A DNA stretch of 64,000 nt from Desulfuromonas sp. (GCF_002868845.1 NZ_PKUB01000038.1:1-64000), one strand, 5' to 3'. Numbered from the stretch's first letter, positions 21,901 to 32,349 are shown. Numbers and translations are program-made. The notes: generated by a model from the letters alone, not told the origin.

Positions 21901-23518
21901 CACCGTCACCTATACCCCTGCGCCCAACTACAACGGCTCCGACACCTTCTCCTATACGAACAGCGACGGGAAGGCGACCGACAGCGCCACGGCGAGCATC
22001 ACCGTTGCCGCCGTCAACGACCCGCCAGTCATCACCGGGCAGAACGCCGCTTTCACCGTACCCCAGGGCGGCAGCTTCACCTTCGATATTTCCGACCTTG
22101 ACGTGGTTGACCCCGACGACACCGTCTTCACCCTCGGGGTTCGGCCCGGACTGCACTATACCGTCAACGGCAACACGGTCACCGCCGCCAACAGTTATTT
22201 CGGCACCCTGAGGGTCTCCGTGGCCGTCCATGACGGCACCACCGCGAGTTCGCCTTTCGAGGTGATCGTCACCGTCGTCGACGGCAACCCCCCGACCGTC
22301 GCCGCAGATCCGGCAGGCGGAGTCTTCAAGGACGAAGTGAGCGTGGTCCTGACCGCCGAGGACAACGAGGACCCCAACCCGACCATCACCTACAGCCTCG
22401 ACGGCGGCGCTCCGACGACACCCTATGGCGCCGCGCTCACCATCGAGGAGAGCCTGACCCTGCGCTATGCCGCCGAGGACGCCGACGGCAACCGGAGCGA
22501 CACGCAGGAGGCGGTCTTTACCATCGACACCGATTCCCCGGTTATTGTCCTTTCGACCCTGGTCGGCGTCGTCACCACCGAGGAAGTCCTCAACGTCTCG
22601 GGGATCGTCACCGACGATGTGGGGGTGAAGAGCCTGACCGTCAACGGCGAGACGGTTCCCGTCGGCACCGGCGGCAGCTTCAGCACCGCGGTCGCCCTGA
22701 AGGTGGGCGCCAACGAGGTCATCGTGGTCGCCACCGATGCGGTCGACCGGGCGACGACGGAGACCTTCAGCGTCAGCCGGGACACCGGCGCGCCGAAGCT
22801 GGCCGTCACCGCACCGGCCGACGGCAGCGTGGTCGACGGCGCGACCCTCACTGTGACCGGCACCGCCGATGCCGGCGCGACGGTCAGCGTCGCCCTCAAC
22901 GGCGGCGATCCGCTGCTGGCCGAGCGCGACGGGGAGGCCTTCGCCGCCTCCGTTACCCTGAAGCCGGTGCTGAACACCATCGGGGTCGTAGCGGTAGCCG
23001 GCGACAAGGCTAGCGTCGCCAAGCGCACGGTCACCCTGGGAGAGAACCAGCTCAGCCTGACGATCACCGAACCGGCGCAGGACCGGATCGCTTACGGCAA
23101 GAACCTGGCCCTGAAGGGGGTCTTCGACAGCCCCGATCCGGCCTCTGTGGCCATCGCCCTCGGCGAGGAGACCTTCACGCCGGCGCTGAACGGCGAGGGG
23201 GCCTTCACCCAGGCGTTGACCTTCGCCGAGAAGGGGACCTACGCCGTCGTCGTCACCGGGACGGACGCCTCCGGGGAGACCGTCAGCGCGGTGCGCAACG
23301 TCATCTTCGACCCGCCGCCTCTCGGCGACATCGACGGCAACGGTCAGCTTACGACCTGGGATCTGATCCTCATCTCGAAATTTATTCTTGGCGTCGATAC
23401 CCTGACCGAGCGGCAGAAGGTCGCAGCAGACGTCAACGACGACGGAGTGATAACGACTCTGGATATGATAATAATCCGCAAGGTCATTCTTGGCATTGAC
23501 CCGCCTTTTGACTCCTGA
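15917..23518 (+). CDS. Giant secreted multi-repeat protein with C-terminal dockerin; interrupted by in-frame TAG
   Basis: 2533 codons from ATG 15917 (GAGGAGGAG upstream). Residues 1-35 are a Sec signal peptide ending in GAALA. About residues 40-1453 hold 12 Calx-beta-like repeats of about 100-115 residues (GDTAEDGT...TFTVVL...SSD.SEGTV...PQTVTVTGVDD..DGD..YT). Then come two cadherin-like repeats (about 1454-1668), three near-identical 92-residue repeats with paired cysteines (about 1670-1945), a tandem-95/VCBS-like domain, a chitobiase-C-like and Ig-like region, and a type I dockerin (about 2469-2533) with two calcium loops, DIDGNGQLTTWD and DVNDDGVITTLD. Codon 538 is TAG (17528-17530) where all other repeats have Glu, so a normal ribosome would make only a 537-residue N-terminal piece. 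The frame continues for 1995 more codons without another stop. No RTX or LPXTG signal is seen. Substrate or partner unknown; the neighbouring cohesin-like lipoprotein is the obvious candidate partner. Confidence 0.85.
16036..20277 (+). repeat. Twelve tandem Calx-beta-like repeats
   Basis: Twelve divergent copies of a 320-400-nt unit encode the 100-115-residue domain. Copy 3 carries an insertion with two cysteines, and copy 7 has a longer irregular N-terminal part. Such domains are beta-sandwiches that in related proteins bind calcium and stiffen long adhesins. The in-frame TAG is in copy 5. Confidence 0.8.
17528..17530 (+). other. In-frame TAG codon in the giant surface protein
   Basis: The local reading is GDT-T-TAG-D-G. 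In the other copies the codon before D/G-G is Glu (GAG in almost all, GAA in copy 8). One base change, G to T, converts GAG to TAG. The same frame continues to 23518. Confidence 0.95.
20924..21751 (+). repeat. Three direct repeats with 276-bp period
   Basis: The shared word CCGGCCGCGGCGACGGAG starts at 20942, 21218 and 21494, exactly 276 bp apart, and long stretches of the three units are identical. Each encodes 92 residues with the sequence ENVEYSYTPAVTDPDG and a Cys...Cys...Cys pattern. The low divergence suggests recent duplication, and the block is a likely site of copy-number change or assembly collapse. Confidence 0.9.
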
Positions 23519-23588
23519 CCCCGGGATGGAATGAAATGAGCCCCGAGGTTCGCTATGCAACGAATCGACACGACAAGGACGCCACGCC

Positions 23589-24776
23589 ATGAAGCATAAA
23601 GGAATGAAAAAGCTGCTGACCCTCATGATCCTTCTCTGCATCTCCCTCCTCACCGCTTGTGGGGGCGGGGGGGGAGGGGGCGGGGACGGAGACGGCTCCG
23701 GAGACGGGGTTGTCTCCACCGTCACCGGCACCGTCTCCAAGGGCCCCGTGGCCGGCGCGACCGTGGCGATCTACGCCATGGAGGAGACGGGCGCGAAGGG
23801 GGAGTTGCTCGCCGAGGCGACCACCGACCAAGGCGGCGCCTACCTCGCTGAACTCACTGACTACGAAGGCCCGATCCTGGCCGAGGCGAGCGGCGGCAGC
23901 TACCTCGACGAGGGGAGCGGCCAGACGTTGAGCATCCCCGAGGACGCCCCCCTCCGTGCGGTCCACCCGGCGGCCAGCGGGGATGTCACCCTGCATGTGA
24001 GCGGGCTTACCGAGCTGGCGGTGCGGGTCGCCGAGGTCGCTGGCCTCTCCGCCGGGACGGTCGCGGAGGCCTCCGAACAGCTCTCCGAGGTCTTCGGCTT
24101 CGATCTCGTGACGACGGCGCCGGTCGCTCCGGTGGCCGCCGCCCTGGCTGGCGCCAGCGAGGACGAGGTCGACTACGCCCTGACTCTGGCGACCCTCTCC
24201 CAGCTCGCCTTCGACTGGAACCTGGACTTCGATGTCCTCCTTGCCGAGCTGGCCGATGAACTGGCCGCCGAGGGGGTTCTTAGCGCCGCGACCCTGGCCG
24301 GGTTCGACGCGGCGGCCGCAGCACTGCTCGATCCTGAGAACCCGGCCAACGCCACCGGGCTTGCGAGCGCGGCGGGCACCGGGCTGCCCTGGGTGGGGCG
24401 TGTCCCGGCGACCCTGACCCTCTCCGTGGCGGGGGATCTGCCCCCCGGCAGCGTCGGCGGTCTGCAGTTAGTTCTGGTGCTCCCTGAAGAGGCCTTCGCG
24501 GTCTTCGACGGAGAGGGCGCGGCCGCGGTGACCATGGTGGCCGGGAGCGATCCCTTTTCCGCCGCTTTTTACGGCCCCGAGGAAGGGACCATCAGCATGC
24601 TTCTGCTCAGCCTGGAGGGGCTCGGCTCGGGTGAAGTGGCGACGGTTGAGCTCGCCCTGGTGATGGGTGCCGAGGTGGGTGCCGAAGATTTTGCCGCCGA
24701 AGAGGTTCAGGCCTTCGATCCCGCCGGGGTCGAGTTGTCCGGTGTTAGTATCGGCCTGGAGTTGGCGGACGAGTAG
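23589..24776 (+). CDS. Lipoprotein with cohesin-like C-terminal domain
   Basis: 395 residues. The N-terminus is a lipoprotein signal with lipobox LLTAC (Cys24), followed by a poly-Gly/Asp linker. Residues about 40-100 resemble a carboxypeptidase-regulatory-like beta domain (VTGTVSKGPVAGATVAIYAME). The middle part is helical and not recognised. Residues about 275-395 (TLTLSVAGDL..., LQLVLVLPEEAFAVFDG, EEGTISMLLLSLEGLGSGE, VATVELALV) have the length and strand pattern of a cohesin, the partner of dockerins. This last call is by pattern only. It starts 70 nt after the dockerin-bearing gene and probably forms an operon with it, so it could hold the giant protein at the outer membrane. Start ATG 23589; an in-frame ATG at 23604 lacks Shine-Dalgarno spacing. 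Stop TAG. Confidence 0.7.
   Translation: MKHKGMKKLLTLMILLCISLLTACGGGGGGGGDGDGSGDGVVSTVTGTVSKGPVAGATVAIYAMEETGAKGELLAEATTDQGGAYLAELTDYEGPILAEASGGSYLDEGSGQTLSIPEDAPLRAVHPAASGDVTLHVSGLTELAVRVAEVAGLSAGTVAEASEQLSEVFGFDLVTTAPVAPVAAALAGASEDEVDYALTLATLSQLAFDWNLDFDVLLAELADELAAEGVLSAATLAGFDAAAAALLDPENPANATGLASAAGTGLPWVGRVPATLTLSVAGDLPPGSVGGLQLVLVLPEEAFAVFDGEGAAAVTMVAGSDPFSAAFYGPEEGTISMLLLSLEGLGSGEVATVELALVMGAEVGAEDFAAEEVQAFDPAGVELSGVSIGLELADE
23661..23685 (+). other. G-tract in the lipoprotein gene (possible G-quadruplex or slippage site)
   Basis: Four G runs (5, 8, 5 and 4 Gs, separated by single bases) lie directly after the lipobox codon. The run of eight Gs at 23667-23674 is a homopolymer in a coding frame, and the four runs fit the pattern of a G-quadruplex on the coding strand. 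Confidence 0.7.
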
Positions 24777-24806
24777 TTGCTTCAGCCCAGGACTCTTGAT
24801 GAACGA

Positions 24807-24839
24807 GAAGGCAAGGGGTCAGCTCCCTTGCCTTCTTTT
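24807..24839 (+). terminator. Intrinsic terminator after the lipoprotein gene
   Basis: An 11-bp perfect stem (GAAGGCAAGGG / CCCTTGCCTTC, 24807-24817 with 24825-24835) has a 7-nt loop and is followed by TTTT. It separates the surface locus from trpE. Confidence 0.88.
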
Positions 24840-24916
24840 CGTTTTCGGCCCTCCCGGCGCCCTCCGGGCGGTGGTCTCGGCCGGGATTTCGGCCCCGACA
24901 CGGGGGACGGCCAACC

Positions 24917-24946
24917 TTGACGGTTCCCGTTCGTTTGTGCTAGCCT
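24917..24946 (+). promoter_or_regulatory. Candidate promoter of the trp operon
   Basis: TTGACG (24917-24922), 18 nt, then TAGCCT (24941-24946) preceded by TGC (extended -10). The predicted start of transcription is about 20 nt before the trpE ATG, leaving no room for a Trp leader peptide or attenuator. Confidence 0.5.
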
Positions 24947-24972
24947 TACGCACTTTTGCGCCTGGAGTTTCG

Positions 24973-26454
24973 ATGGTTTTCCCGACCCTTCAAGAATTCG
25001 TCGCCCTGACCGAAAAGGGCAACCTTATCCCCGTTTACAGGGAGATCCTCGCGGACATGGAGACACCCGTCTCCGCCTTCCGCAAGATCGACGACGGGGA
25101 GACCTCCTTTCTCCTCGAAAGTATCGAGGGGGGGGAGAAATGGGCCCGTTTCTCCTTTCTGGGCAGCGGACCCGGCAAGGTCTTTCGCTGCAGGGACAAC
25201 CATTTCGAGATCCTGGAAAACGGCCGGGCCGTCGCCGGAGGCGAGTGCGCCGACCCGCTCGACGAACTGCGCGCCTTTCTCGCGCCTTACCGCCCGGTTC
25301 AGACCGAGGGGCTGCCCCGCTTCTTCGGGGGCGCCGTCGGCTACCTCGGCTACGACATGGTTCGCTTCATCGAGGACCTGCCCGATGCCAACCCCCGGGA
25401 GATCGGCGCCTTCGACGCCTGTTTTCTCCTTACCGAGAAACTGCTGATCTTCGACAACATGCGCCAGAAGATCAAGGTTGTCTGCAACGTCCACCTCCGC
25501 GACGGGGACGACCCGGAGAGCGCCTACCGGAGGGCGACCGAGGAGATAGAGGCGCTCATCGCACAACTGCGCTTGCCTCTGCCCCGTCTCGGGGGGGACG
25601 CCGATGTTGGCGAACCCGAGTTGACACCCAACTTCTCCAAGGCCGGCTTCATGGAGGCCGTGGAGAAGTGCAAGGAGTACGTCCGGGCCGGTGACATCAT
25701 CCAGGTGGTTCTCTCCCAGCGACTCTCCGGCCCCCTCGCCGGGGTCGATCCCTATGACATCTACCGGGCCCTGCGCACGATCAACCCGTCCCCCTACATG
25801 TTCTTCCTGCGCTTCGGGGAGACCCTCGTTGTCGGCGCCTCCCCCGAGGTGCTGGTGCGCAAGGAGGGGACCCGGGTGGAGGTGCGGCCCATCGCCGGGA
25901 CCCGGCCCAGGGGCGCCTCCTCCGAGGAGGACCTGCGCCTGGAGCAGGAACTGCTGGCCGACCCCAAGGAGCGGGCCGAGCACATCATGCTCGTCGACCT
26001 GGGGCGCAACGACCTCGGAAGGGTGTGCCACACCGGCAGCGTGGAGGTGAGCGAGCTGATGATCGTCGAGCGCTACTCCCACGTCATGCACATCGTCTCC
26101 AACGTCCGCGGAATCCTCGACGCCGAGCGCGACGCCATCGATGTCTTTCGGGCCACCTTCCCGGCGGGGACCCTCTCCGGCGCCGCCAAGGTGAGGGCAA
26201 TGGAGATCATCGACGAGCTCGAGCCGTGCCGCCGGGAGGTCTACGGCGGGGCGGTCGGTTACCTTTCCTTCTCCGGCAACATGGACATGGCCATCGCCAT
26301 CCGCACCCTGGTGGTTCAGGGCGACAGGATCCACCTGCAGGCCGGCGCCGGCATCGTGGCCGACTCGGACCCCGAGGCGGAGTACGAGGAGACCCTCAAC
26401 AAGGCCCGCGGGGTGGTCAAGGCCATCGAGATGGCGCGTGAGGGACTCGACTGA
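24973..26454 (+). CDS. trpE: Anthranilate synthase component I
   Basis: 493 residues. It converts chorismate to anthranilate, using ammonia from TrpG, the first step of tryptophan synthesis. The chorismate-binding domain has [31 protein letters not shown] and the C-terminal [14 protein letters not shown] motif. ATG 24973 is chosen because upstream starts would run into the lipoprotein gene and its terminator. Its TGA overlaps the trpG ATG by one base, which suggests coupled translation of the two subunits. Confidence 0.97.
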   Translation: MVFPTLQEFVALTEKGNLIPVYREILADMETPVSAFRKIDDGETSFLLESIEGGEKWARFSFLGSGPGKVFRCRDNHFEILENGRAVAGGECADPLDELRAFLAPYRPVQTEGLPRFFGGAVGYLGYDMVRFIEDLPDANPREIGAFDACFLLTEKLLIFDNMRQKIKVVCNVHLRDGDDPESAYRRATEEIEALIAQLRLPLPRLGGDADVGEPELTPNFSKAGFMEAVEKCKEYVRAGDIIQVVLSQRLSGPLAGVDPYDIYRALRTINPSPYMFFLRFGETLVVGASPEVLVRKEGTRVEVRPIAGTRPRGASSEEDLRLEQELLADPKERAEHIMLVDLGRNDLGRVCHTGSVEVSELMIVERYSHVMHIVSNVRGILDAERDAIDVFRATFPAGTLSGAAKVRAMEIIDELEPCRREVYGGAVGYLSFSGNMDMAIAIRTLVVQGDRIHLQAGAGIVADSDPEAEYEETLNKARGVVKAIEMAREGLD

Positions 26455-27020
26455 TGCTGTTGATGATCGATAACTACGACTCCTTCACCTACAACCTGGT
26501 TCAGTACCTGAGGGAACTGGGAGCGGAGGTGGAGGTTCACCGCAACGACAAGATCAGCGTCGGGGAGATCGAGAAGAAGGCTCCGCGGCGCCTCGTGGTC
26601 TCGCCGGGACCTTGCTCGCCCGCCGAGGCCGGAATCTCGGTGGAGGCGGTGCGGCGTCTGGCGGGCAAAATCCCGCTCCTCGGGGTCTGCCTTGGACACC
26701 AGTCGATCGGCCACGCCTTCGGCGGGCGCGTGGTGCGCGCCGCGAACCTGATGCACGGCAAGACCAGCCCGATCCACCACGACGGCAAGGGCCTCTTCGC
26801 GGGCCTGTCCAACCCCTTCGAGGCGACCCGCTACCACTCCCTGATCGTTGAGCGGGAGAGCCTCCCCGAATCCCTGCGGGTCACGGCCTGGACGGAGGAG
26901 GAGGAAATCATGGGCTTCGAGCACCGGGAGTTGCCCGTGTGGGGGGTGCAGTTCCACCCCGAGTCGATCCTGAGTCTCGAGGGGAAGGCGTTGCTGAAGA
27001 ATTTTCTTGAAATGACGTAG
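26454..27020 (+). CDS. trpG: Anthranilate synthase component II (glutamine amidotransferase)
   Basis: 188 residues. A class I glutamine amidotransferase supplying ammonia to TrpE, and possibly also to aminodeoxychorismate synthase. The catalytic triad is visible: Cys79 in GVCLGHQ, and His168 and Glu170 in QFHPES. No fusion to trpD. It overlaps trpE by one base. Stop TAG. Confidence 0.97.
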   Translation: MLLMIDNYDSFTYNLVQYLRELGAEVEVHRNDKISVGEIEKKAPRRLVVSPGPCSPAEAGISVEAVRRLAGKIPLLGVCLGHQSIGHAFGGRVVRAANLMHGKTSPIHHDGKGLFAGLSNPFEATRYHSLIVERESLPESLRVTAWTEEEEIMGFEHRELPVWGVQFHPESILSLEGKALLKNFLEMT

Positions 27021-27085
27021 GGTCAGGAGCCGGGAGCCAGGATAAATATGGTTTTGGCTCCTCGATTCAGGATACGGGGGGTAGA

Positions 27086-28135
27086 ATGATCAAAGAGGCG
27101 ACAGCCAGGATCGTGGAGAAGCAGGATCTCTCCGAGGCGGAGATGATCGAGGTCATGGACCAGATCATGGGCGGCGAGGCGACGGACGCCCAGATCGGCG
27201 CCTTTATCACCGCCCTGCGCATGAAGGGAGAGACGGTTGCCGAGATCACCGGGGCCGCCCGGGTGATGCGCGACCGGGCCACCCCGATCCGGGTCGGCAA
27301 GGCGGTCGACCTCGACCGGGAAGACATCAACCTCGACCGGGAGACGATCCTCGATACCTGCGGGACGGGGGGGAGCGGCACCAAGAGCTTCAACATCTCC
27401 ACCACGGTGGCCTTCGTGGTCGCAGCCTGCGGCGGCAAGGTGGCCAAGCACGGCAACCGGAGCGTCTCCTCGGCCTGCGGCAGCGCCGACGTGCTGGAGA
27501 AGCTGGGCGTCAACCTGAACGTGACGCCGGAGACGGTGGAGCGCTGCATCGCCGAGGTCGGGGTCGGCTTTCTCTTCGCGCCGGCCCTGCACGGTGCGAT
27601 GAGACACGCCATCGGGCCGCGCAGGGAGATCGGCATCCGCACGGTCTTCAACATCCTCGGCCCCCTGACCAATCCTGCCGGGGCCGACCGGCAGGTGCTG
27701 GGAGTCTACCAGGAGGATCTGGTCGAGGTCATGGCGAACGTCCTGGTGGAACTCGGCTGTCGCAAGGGATTCGTCGTTCACGGCATGGACGGCATGGACG
27801 AGGTCACCCTTACCGGGCCGACCCGGGTCGGCGAGATCAGGGACGGGGCGGTGACGCTCTCCACCGTGGAGCCGGAGGACTTCGGCCTGACCCGCTGCAA
27901 GCTTTCCGACCTTCAGGGGGGCGATGCGACCCGGAACGCGGCCATCGTCCGGGCGATCCTCGATGGGGAGAAGGGGCCGCGCAGGGACGTGGTCCTGCTC
28001 AACAGCGCTTTCGCCCTGGTCGCAGCCGACCTCGCGCCCGACCTGCCCGCCGCCCTGGAGCGGGCAGCTTCGGCTATCGACAGCGGCGAGGCTCTCGCCA
28101 GGCTCGAGGGGCTGGCCCGGGTGACGAACGGATAA
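27086..28135 (+). CDS. trpD: Anthranilate phosphoribosyltransferase
   Basis: 349 residues, usual length. It joins anthranilate to phosphoribosyl pyrophosphate. The diphosphate-binding loop [15 protein letters not shown], the KHGNRSVSS motif and [11 protein letters not shown] are present. It follows trpG by 65 nt, a gap that has a short imperfect hairpin (GAGCC...GGCTC) but no T-run. Confidence 0.98.
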   Translation: MIKEATARIVEKQDLSEAEMIEVMDQIMGGEATDAQIGAFITALRMKGETVAEITGAARVMRDRATPIRVGKAVDLDREDINLDRETILDTCGTGGSGTKSFNISTTVAFVVAACGGKVAKHGNRSVSSACGSADVLEKLGVNLNVTPETVERCIAEVGVGFLFAPALHGAMRHAIGPRREIGIRTVFNILGPLTNPAGADRQVLGVYQEDLVEVMANVLVELGCRKGFVVHGMDGMDEVTLTGPTRVGEIRDGAVTLSTVEPEDFGLTRCKLSDLQGGDATRNAAIVRAILDGEKGPRRDVVLLNSAFALVAADLAPDLPAALERAASAIDSGEALARLEGLARVTNG

Positions 28136-28162
28136 AATCAGCTGGAATCTGTAAGCTTGAAA

Positions 28163-28190
28163 CTTGCAGCTTACAGCTTGCAGCTTACAG
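28163..28190 (+). repeat. 14-bp tandem repeat, two copies
   Basis: CTTGCAGCTTACAG occurs twice in a row in the 68-nt gap between trpD and trpC, with further related AGCTT/CTTACAG pieces on both sides. It is probably a simple intergenic repeat. Confidence 0.75.
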
Positions 28191-28203
28191 CCAGGTTCTT
28201 ATT

Positions 28204-28992
28204 ATGATTCTCGACGACATTCTCGAACACAAGCGCTTTGAGGTGGCCGAGGCCAAGGCCCGTACCCCCCTGTCCGAACTGGAGGGACGCCTTGATGGCC
28301 TGGAGCCGACACGGGGCTTCGCGGCGGCCCTGCGCGGGCAGGCCGACAGGGGTACAGCGGTCATCGCCGAAGTCAAGAAAGGTTCCCCCTCCAAGGGGAT
28401 CATCCGCGCCGATTTCGACCCGGTGGCCATCGCCCGCAGTTACCTCGCCGGGGGGGCGGCCTGCCTGTCGGTGCTCACCGACCGGAAATTCTTCTTTGGC
28501 GACCTGGACTACCTGGGGCAGATTCGCCGGGAGGTGCCGCTGCCCCTGCTGCGCAAGGACTTCGTCGTCGATCCCTACCAGATCGTCGAGGCCAGGGCCT
28601 TCGGCGCCGACGCGGTGCTCCTTATCGCCGCGGCCCTGGAAGAGAGTGAGCTGAAGGCCTTCGCCGGGCTGGCCCGGGACCTGGGGCTGGACGTTCTTCT
28701 CGAAGTTCACGACGAGGCGGAGTTGGAGGTCGCCCTGCGGGTGCCGGTGGAGCTTGTCGGCATCAACAACCGCAACCTGCGGACCTTCGCCACCGACCTT
28801 GCGACCACCGAGAGGCTCCTGCCCCGCATCCCGGCCGCGCGCCTGGTGGTCTCCGAAAGCGGCATCGGCTGCCGGTCAGACATCCTGCGCCTCCAGAAGG
28901 CCGGAGCCGGCGCCTTTCTCGTCGGCGAGAGCCTGATGCGGCAGGACGACGTGGCGGGCACGCTCCGGGAATTGCTGGGCGAAGAGGGTTAG
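28204..28992 (+). CDS. trpC: Indole-3-glycerol phosphate synthase
   Basis: 262 residues, a monofunctional TIM-barrel enzyme that closes the indole ring. The conserved EVKKGSPSKGIIRADFDP, LLRKDFVVDPYQI, GINNRNL and VSESGI motifs are present. It is not fused to trpF, which is a separate gene further down. Stop TAG. Confidence 0.98.
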   Translation: MILDDILEHKRFEVAEAKARTPLSELEGRLDGLEPTRGFAAALRGQADRGTAVIAEVKKGSPSKGIIRADFDPVAIARSYLAGGAACLSVLTDRKFFFGDLDYLGQIRREVPLPLLRKDFVVDPYQIVEARAFGADAVLLIAAALEESELKAFAGLARDLGLDVLLEVHDEAELEVALRVPVELVGINNRNLRTFATDLATTERLLPRIPAARLVVSESGIGCRSDILRLQKAGAGAFLVGESLMRQDDVAGTLRELLGEEG

Positions 28993-29088
28993 TCTCGGGG
29001 AAGCCGGGCCACCGAAAGGGGCCACAGGCATCCAGAGGGCATTGTTTTCAGGGCCTTTCGGGCCAGACAGGTTTGGAGAGGAGAACCG

Positions 29089-30441
29089 ATGGACACCAAG
29101 ATTCTGCTGCCGGAAGACCGGATCCCGAAAGAGTGGTACAACATCATCCCCGACATGCCCGGCCCGCTGGCGCCGGTCATCCACCCCGGGACCATGCAGC
29201 CGGTCGCCCCGGACGACCTGCTGCCCCTCTTTCCGATGGGTCTCATAGAGCAGGAGGTCTCGACCCAGCGCTGGATCGAGATTCCCGAGGAGGTGCGCGA
29301 GATCTACAGGCTCTGGCGTCCCTCGCCCCTCTTCCGCGCCCATCGTCTGGAGAAGGCCCTCGGCACCCCGGCGAAGATCTACTACAAGTACGAAGGGGGC
29401 TCGCCGGCCGGATCCCACAAGCCGAACAGCGCCATACCTCAGGCCTACTACAACAAGGTCGCTGGCACGAAGCGCATCGCCACCGAAACCGGCGCCGGCC
29501 AGTGGGGCTCGTCCATCTCCCTGGCCTGCCAGATGTTCGGCCTCGAGTGCACCGTCTACATGGTCAAGGTCTCCTTCAAACAGAAGCCGTACCGCAAGAG
29601 CATGATGCAGCTCTGGGGCTCCGATGTCATCGCCTCGCCGTCAGAGCGCACCAACGCCGGCAGGGCGATTTTGGCCGAAGACCCGGAGAGCAACGGCTCC
29701 CTCGGCATCGCCATCAGCGAGGCGGTGGAGGATGCCGCCACCCGGGAGGACACCCGGTACGCCCTGGGAAGCGTGCTCAACCATGTTTGCCTGCACCAGA
29801 CAGTCATCGGCCTGGAGACCAAGGAGCAGATGGCCCTGGCCGGCGACTATCCCGACGTCGTCATCGGCTGCCACGGAGGCGGCTCCAACTTCGCCGGCAT
29901 CGCCTTCCCCTTCATCTCCGACAAGGCGGCCGGCAGGGACGTGCGGGTGTTGGCCCTGGAGCCGGCGAGCTGCCCGACCCTCTCCCGCGGGACCTATGCC
30001 TTCGACTACGGGGACACCGCCAAGATGGCCCCCGTGTCGAAGATGTACACCCTCGGCCACGACTTCATGCCCCCCGGCATCCACGCCGGGGGCCTGCGCT
30101 ACCACGGCGCCTCGCCGTTGGTTTCGCAGCTGGTCCATGCGGGCGTCGTCGAGGCCAAGGCGGTGCACCAGCTCGCCTGCTTCGAGGCGGCGGTCCTCTT
30201 CTCCCGAAGCGAGGGGATCATCCCGGCGCCCGAGTCGAGTCACGCCATCCGCGGAGCGGTCGACGAGGCGCTGCTGGCCAAGGAGGAGGGGAAGGAAAAG
30301 ACGATCCTCTTCAACCTCTCGGGCCACGGCCACGTCGACATGGCCGCCTACGACGATTACTTTGCCGATCTGCTCACCGACTACGATTACCCCGAGGCCG
30401 CGATCGAGGAGTCGCTGGCCCAGCTGCCCAAGGTGGAGTAG
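29089..30441 (+). CDS. trpB2: TrpB2-type tryptophan synthase beta-like protein
   Basis: 450 residues, a PLP-dependent enzyme of the TrpB2 branch, which is longer and only distantly related to the canonical TrpB encoded 2 kb downstream. The PLP lysine is Lys111 (GSHKPNSA) and the phosphate-binding loop is [10 protein letters not shown]. TrpB2 proteins can make tryptophan from indole and serine but usually do not pair with TrpA in the normal way; a role in indole salvage or serine deamination has been proposed for the family. The ATG follows GGAGAGGAG. Stop TAG, directly followed by the trpF GTG. Confidence 0.92.
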   Translation: MDTKILLPEDRIPKEWYNIIPDMPGPLAPVIHPGTMQPVAPDDLLPLFPMGLIEQEVSTQRWIEIPEEVREIYRLWRPSPLFRAHRLEKALGTPAKIYYKYEGGSPAGSHKPNSAIPQAYYNKVAGTKRIATETGAGQWGSSISLACQMFGLECTVYMVKVSFKQKPYRKSMMQLWGSDVIASPSERTNAGRAILAEDPESNGSLGIAISEAVEDAATREDTRYALGSVLNHVCLHQTVIGLETKEQMALAGDYPDVVIGCHGGGSNFAGIAFPFISDKAAGRDVRVLALEPASCPTLSRGTYAFDYGDTAKMAPVSKMYTLGHDFMPPGIHAGGLRYHGASPLVSQLVHAGVVEAKAVHQLACFEAAVLFSRSEGIIPAPESSHAIRGAVDEALLAKEEGKEKTILFNLSGHGHVDMAAYDDYFADLLTDYDYPEAAIEESLAQLPKVE

Positions 30442-31059
30442 GTGGTCAGGGTCAAAATCTGCGGAATCACCAACGTCGAAGACGCCCTGAATGCAGCCGC
30501 CAGCGGGGCGGACGCTCTCGGCTTCGTCTTCTTCGCCAAGAGTCCGCGGCATGTCACTCCCGAGGCGGCCCGGGCGATCATCGCCGAGTTGCCCCCCTTC
30601 GTCTCCACGGTGGGCCTGTTCGTCAACGAGGAACCCGAGCGGGTGCGCCGGACCGTCGAGTTCTGCGGGCTCGACGTGGTGCAACTGCACGGCGACGAGG
30701 GGCCTGATGCCTGCCGCGTCGCCGGTGCGCGGACCGTCAAGGCGCTGCGCCTGATGGACGCCTCGAGCCTTGAGGGCGCCGAAGACTTCCCGGTCAGCGC
30801 CCTGCTTCTCGACGCCTGGGTCCCCGGCATCTACGGCGGGACGGGAGAGACCTGCAGCTGGGAACTGGCGGCTCTGGCCGCACGACAGCACCGGACCATC
30901 CTTGCCGGCGGGCTGAACCCCGGCAACGTGGCGGCCGCCGTATCGGCGGTCCAGCCCTACGGCGTGGACGTCTCCAGCGGCGTCGAATCCTCTCCGGGGC
31001 GCAAGGACCAGGACATGGTGGCTGCTTTTATCCGCAACGCCAAGAAGATGACGGAGTAG
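30442..31059 (+). CDS. trpF: Phosphoribosylanthranilate isomerase
   Basis: 205 residues from GTG 30442, immediately after the trpB2 stop. It carries out the Amadori rearrangement before TrpC. The family start [12 protein letters not shown] and the later LNPGNV and [13 protein letters not shown](RKD) motifs are present. Stop TAG; trpB follows after 2 nt. Confidence 0.97.
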   Translation: MVRVKICGITNVEDALNAAASGADALGFVFFAKSPRHVTPEAARAIIAELPPFVSTVGLFVNEEPERVRRTVEFCGLDVVQLHGDEGPDACRVAGARTVKALRLMDASSLEGAEDFPVSALLLDAWVPGIYGGTGETCSWELAALAARQHRTILAGGLNPGNVAAAVSAVQPYGVDVSSGVESSPGRKDQDMVAAFIRNAKKMTE

Positions 31060-31061
31060 AC

Positions 31062-32255
31062 ATGTACCGATATCCCGACCCGCGGGGCCACTTCGGCCAG
31101 TTCGGCGGCCGCTACGTGGCCGAGACGCTGATCCCGGCCCTTCAGGAACTGGAGCAGGCTTACCGCGAGGCGCAGGCGGACCCCGGTTTTCAGCAGGAGT
31201 TCGAAGGCTACCTGAAGCATTACGTCGGGCGGCCCAGCCCCCTGTACTATGCCGAGCGCCTGTCCGGGCACCTGGGCGGGGCCAAAATCTACCTCAAGCG
31301 CGAGGACCTCAACCACACCGGGGCCCACAAGGTCAACAACACCGTCGGCCAGGCTCTGCTGGCGCGGCGGATGGGGAAGAAGAAGGTGATCGCCGAAACC
31401 GGCGCGGGCCAGCACGGGGTGGCCACCGCCACCGTGGCGGCCCTGTTCGGCATGGAGTGCGAGGTCTTCATGGGGACCGAGGACATCCGGCGCCAGGCCC
31501 TCAACGTCTTTCGCATGAAGCTGCTCGGGGCCAAGGTCCACGGGGTGACCAGTGGCACGGCGACCCTCAAGGACGCCATGAACGACGCCCTGCGCCACTG
31601 GGTCACCCACGTGCGCGATACCTTCTACGTCATCGGTACGGTGGCGGGCCCTCACCCTTATCCTGAGATGGTGCGGGATTTTCAGGCGGTCATCGGCCGG
31701 GAGACCCGGGAGCAGATCCTGGCCGCCGAGGGGCGCCTGCCCGACGTGGCGCTGGCCTGCATCGGCGGCGGCTCCAACGCTATGGGGATGTTCTACCCCT
31801 TTATCGACGACGAAGAGGTGCGTCTGCTCGGCGTCGAGGCCGCAGGGCTCGGGGTGGACACGGGCAAGCACGCGGCCAGCATCGGCGCCGGCGAGGTCGG
31901 GGTGCTGCACGGCAACAAGACTTTTCTGCTCCAGGACGACGAGGGGCAGATCGAGCACGCCCATTCGATCTCCGCCGGCCTCGACTACCCGGGGGTCGGC
32001 CCCGAGCACGCACACCTGCACGAGATCGGCCGCGCCGAATACGTCTCGGTCACTGACGCCGAAGCCCTGGACGCCTTTCGGCTGCTCACCGAACTGGAGG
32101 GGATCATCCCGGCTCTGGAGAGCGCCCACGCGGTGGCCCAGGTAATGAAGCTCGCTCCCTCCCTTGGCAAGGACGCCGTTGTGGTCGTCTGTCTGTCGGG
32201 GCGTGGGGACAAGGACATCCACACCGTGGCCGAGGCCATCGGGGTGGAACTTTAA
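31062..32255 (+). CDS. trpB: Tryptophan synthase beta chain
   Basis: 397 residues, canonical TrpB1. It condenses indole with serine. The PLP lysine is Lys90 in HTGAHKVNN, and the phosphate loop is GGGSNAMG. Start [13 protein letters not shown] is typical. Its partner gene trpA is not next to it but 2.7 kb downstream, after three unrelated genes. Confidence 0.98.
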   Translation: MYRYPDPRGHFGQFGGRYVAETLIPALQELEQAYREAQADPGFQQEFEGYLKHYVGRPSPLYYAERLSGHLGGAKIYLKREDLNHTGAHKVNNTVGQALLARRMGKKKVIAETGAGQHGVATATVAALFGMECEVFMGTEDIRRQALNVFRMKLLGAKVHGVTSGTATLKDAMNDALRHWVTHVRDTFYVIGTVAGPHPYPEMVRDFQAVIGRETREQILAAEGRLPDVALACIGGGSNAMGMFYPFIDDEEVRLLGVEAAGLGVDTGKHAASIGAGEVGVLHGNKTFLLQDDEGQIEHAHSISAGLDYPGVGPEHAHLHEIGRAEYVSVTDAEALDAFRLLTELEGIIPALESAHAVAQVMKLAPSLGKDAVVVVCLSGRGDKDIHTVAEAIGVEL

Positions 32256-32349
32256 AGGACGCAGGGGCAGCTGTCAGGTGTCATCCTGAGGGCTCACGAT
32301 GTCTGAGCCCGCCTCCTGAATCCTGAAGCCTGCTAGATGAAAGGAAAAG

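Noticed and set aside
19739-23740. Minus-strand open frame of 1333 codons opposite the giant protein
   Set aside because: It is the shadow of a GC-rich repetitive gene: low complexity (Gly/Asp/Arg/Val), no recognisable domain, and no start signals. The + strand frame has clear conserved domains and a signal peptide.
15299-24840. Genomic island or transposon carrying the surface locus
   Set aside because: No integrase, transposase, tRNA-end duplication or terminal inverted repeats at the borders; GC content is similarly high.
24840-24972. A tryptophan attenuator or T-box before trpE
   Set aside because: No Trp-rich leader peptide, no T-box motif, and the likely transcription start leaves only about 20 nt of leader.
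32256-32349. Terminator between trpB and the DEAD-box gene
   Set aside because: A 7-bp hairpin (32290-32310) is present but no T-run follows.
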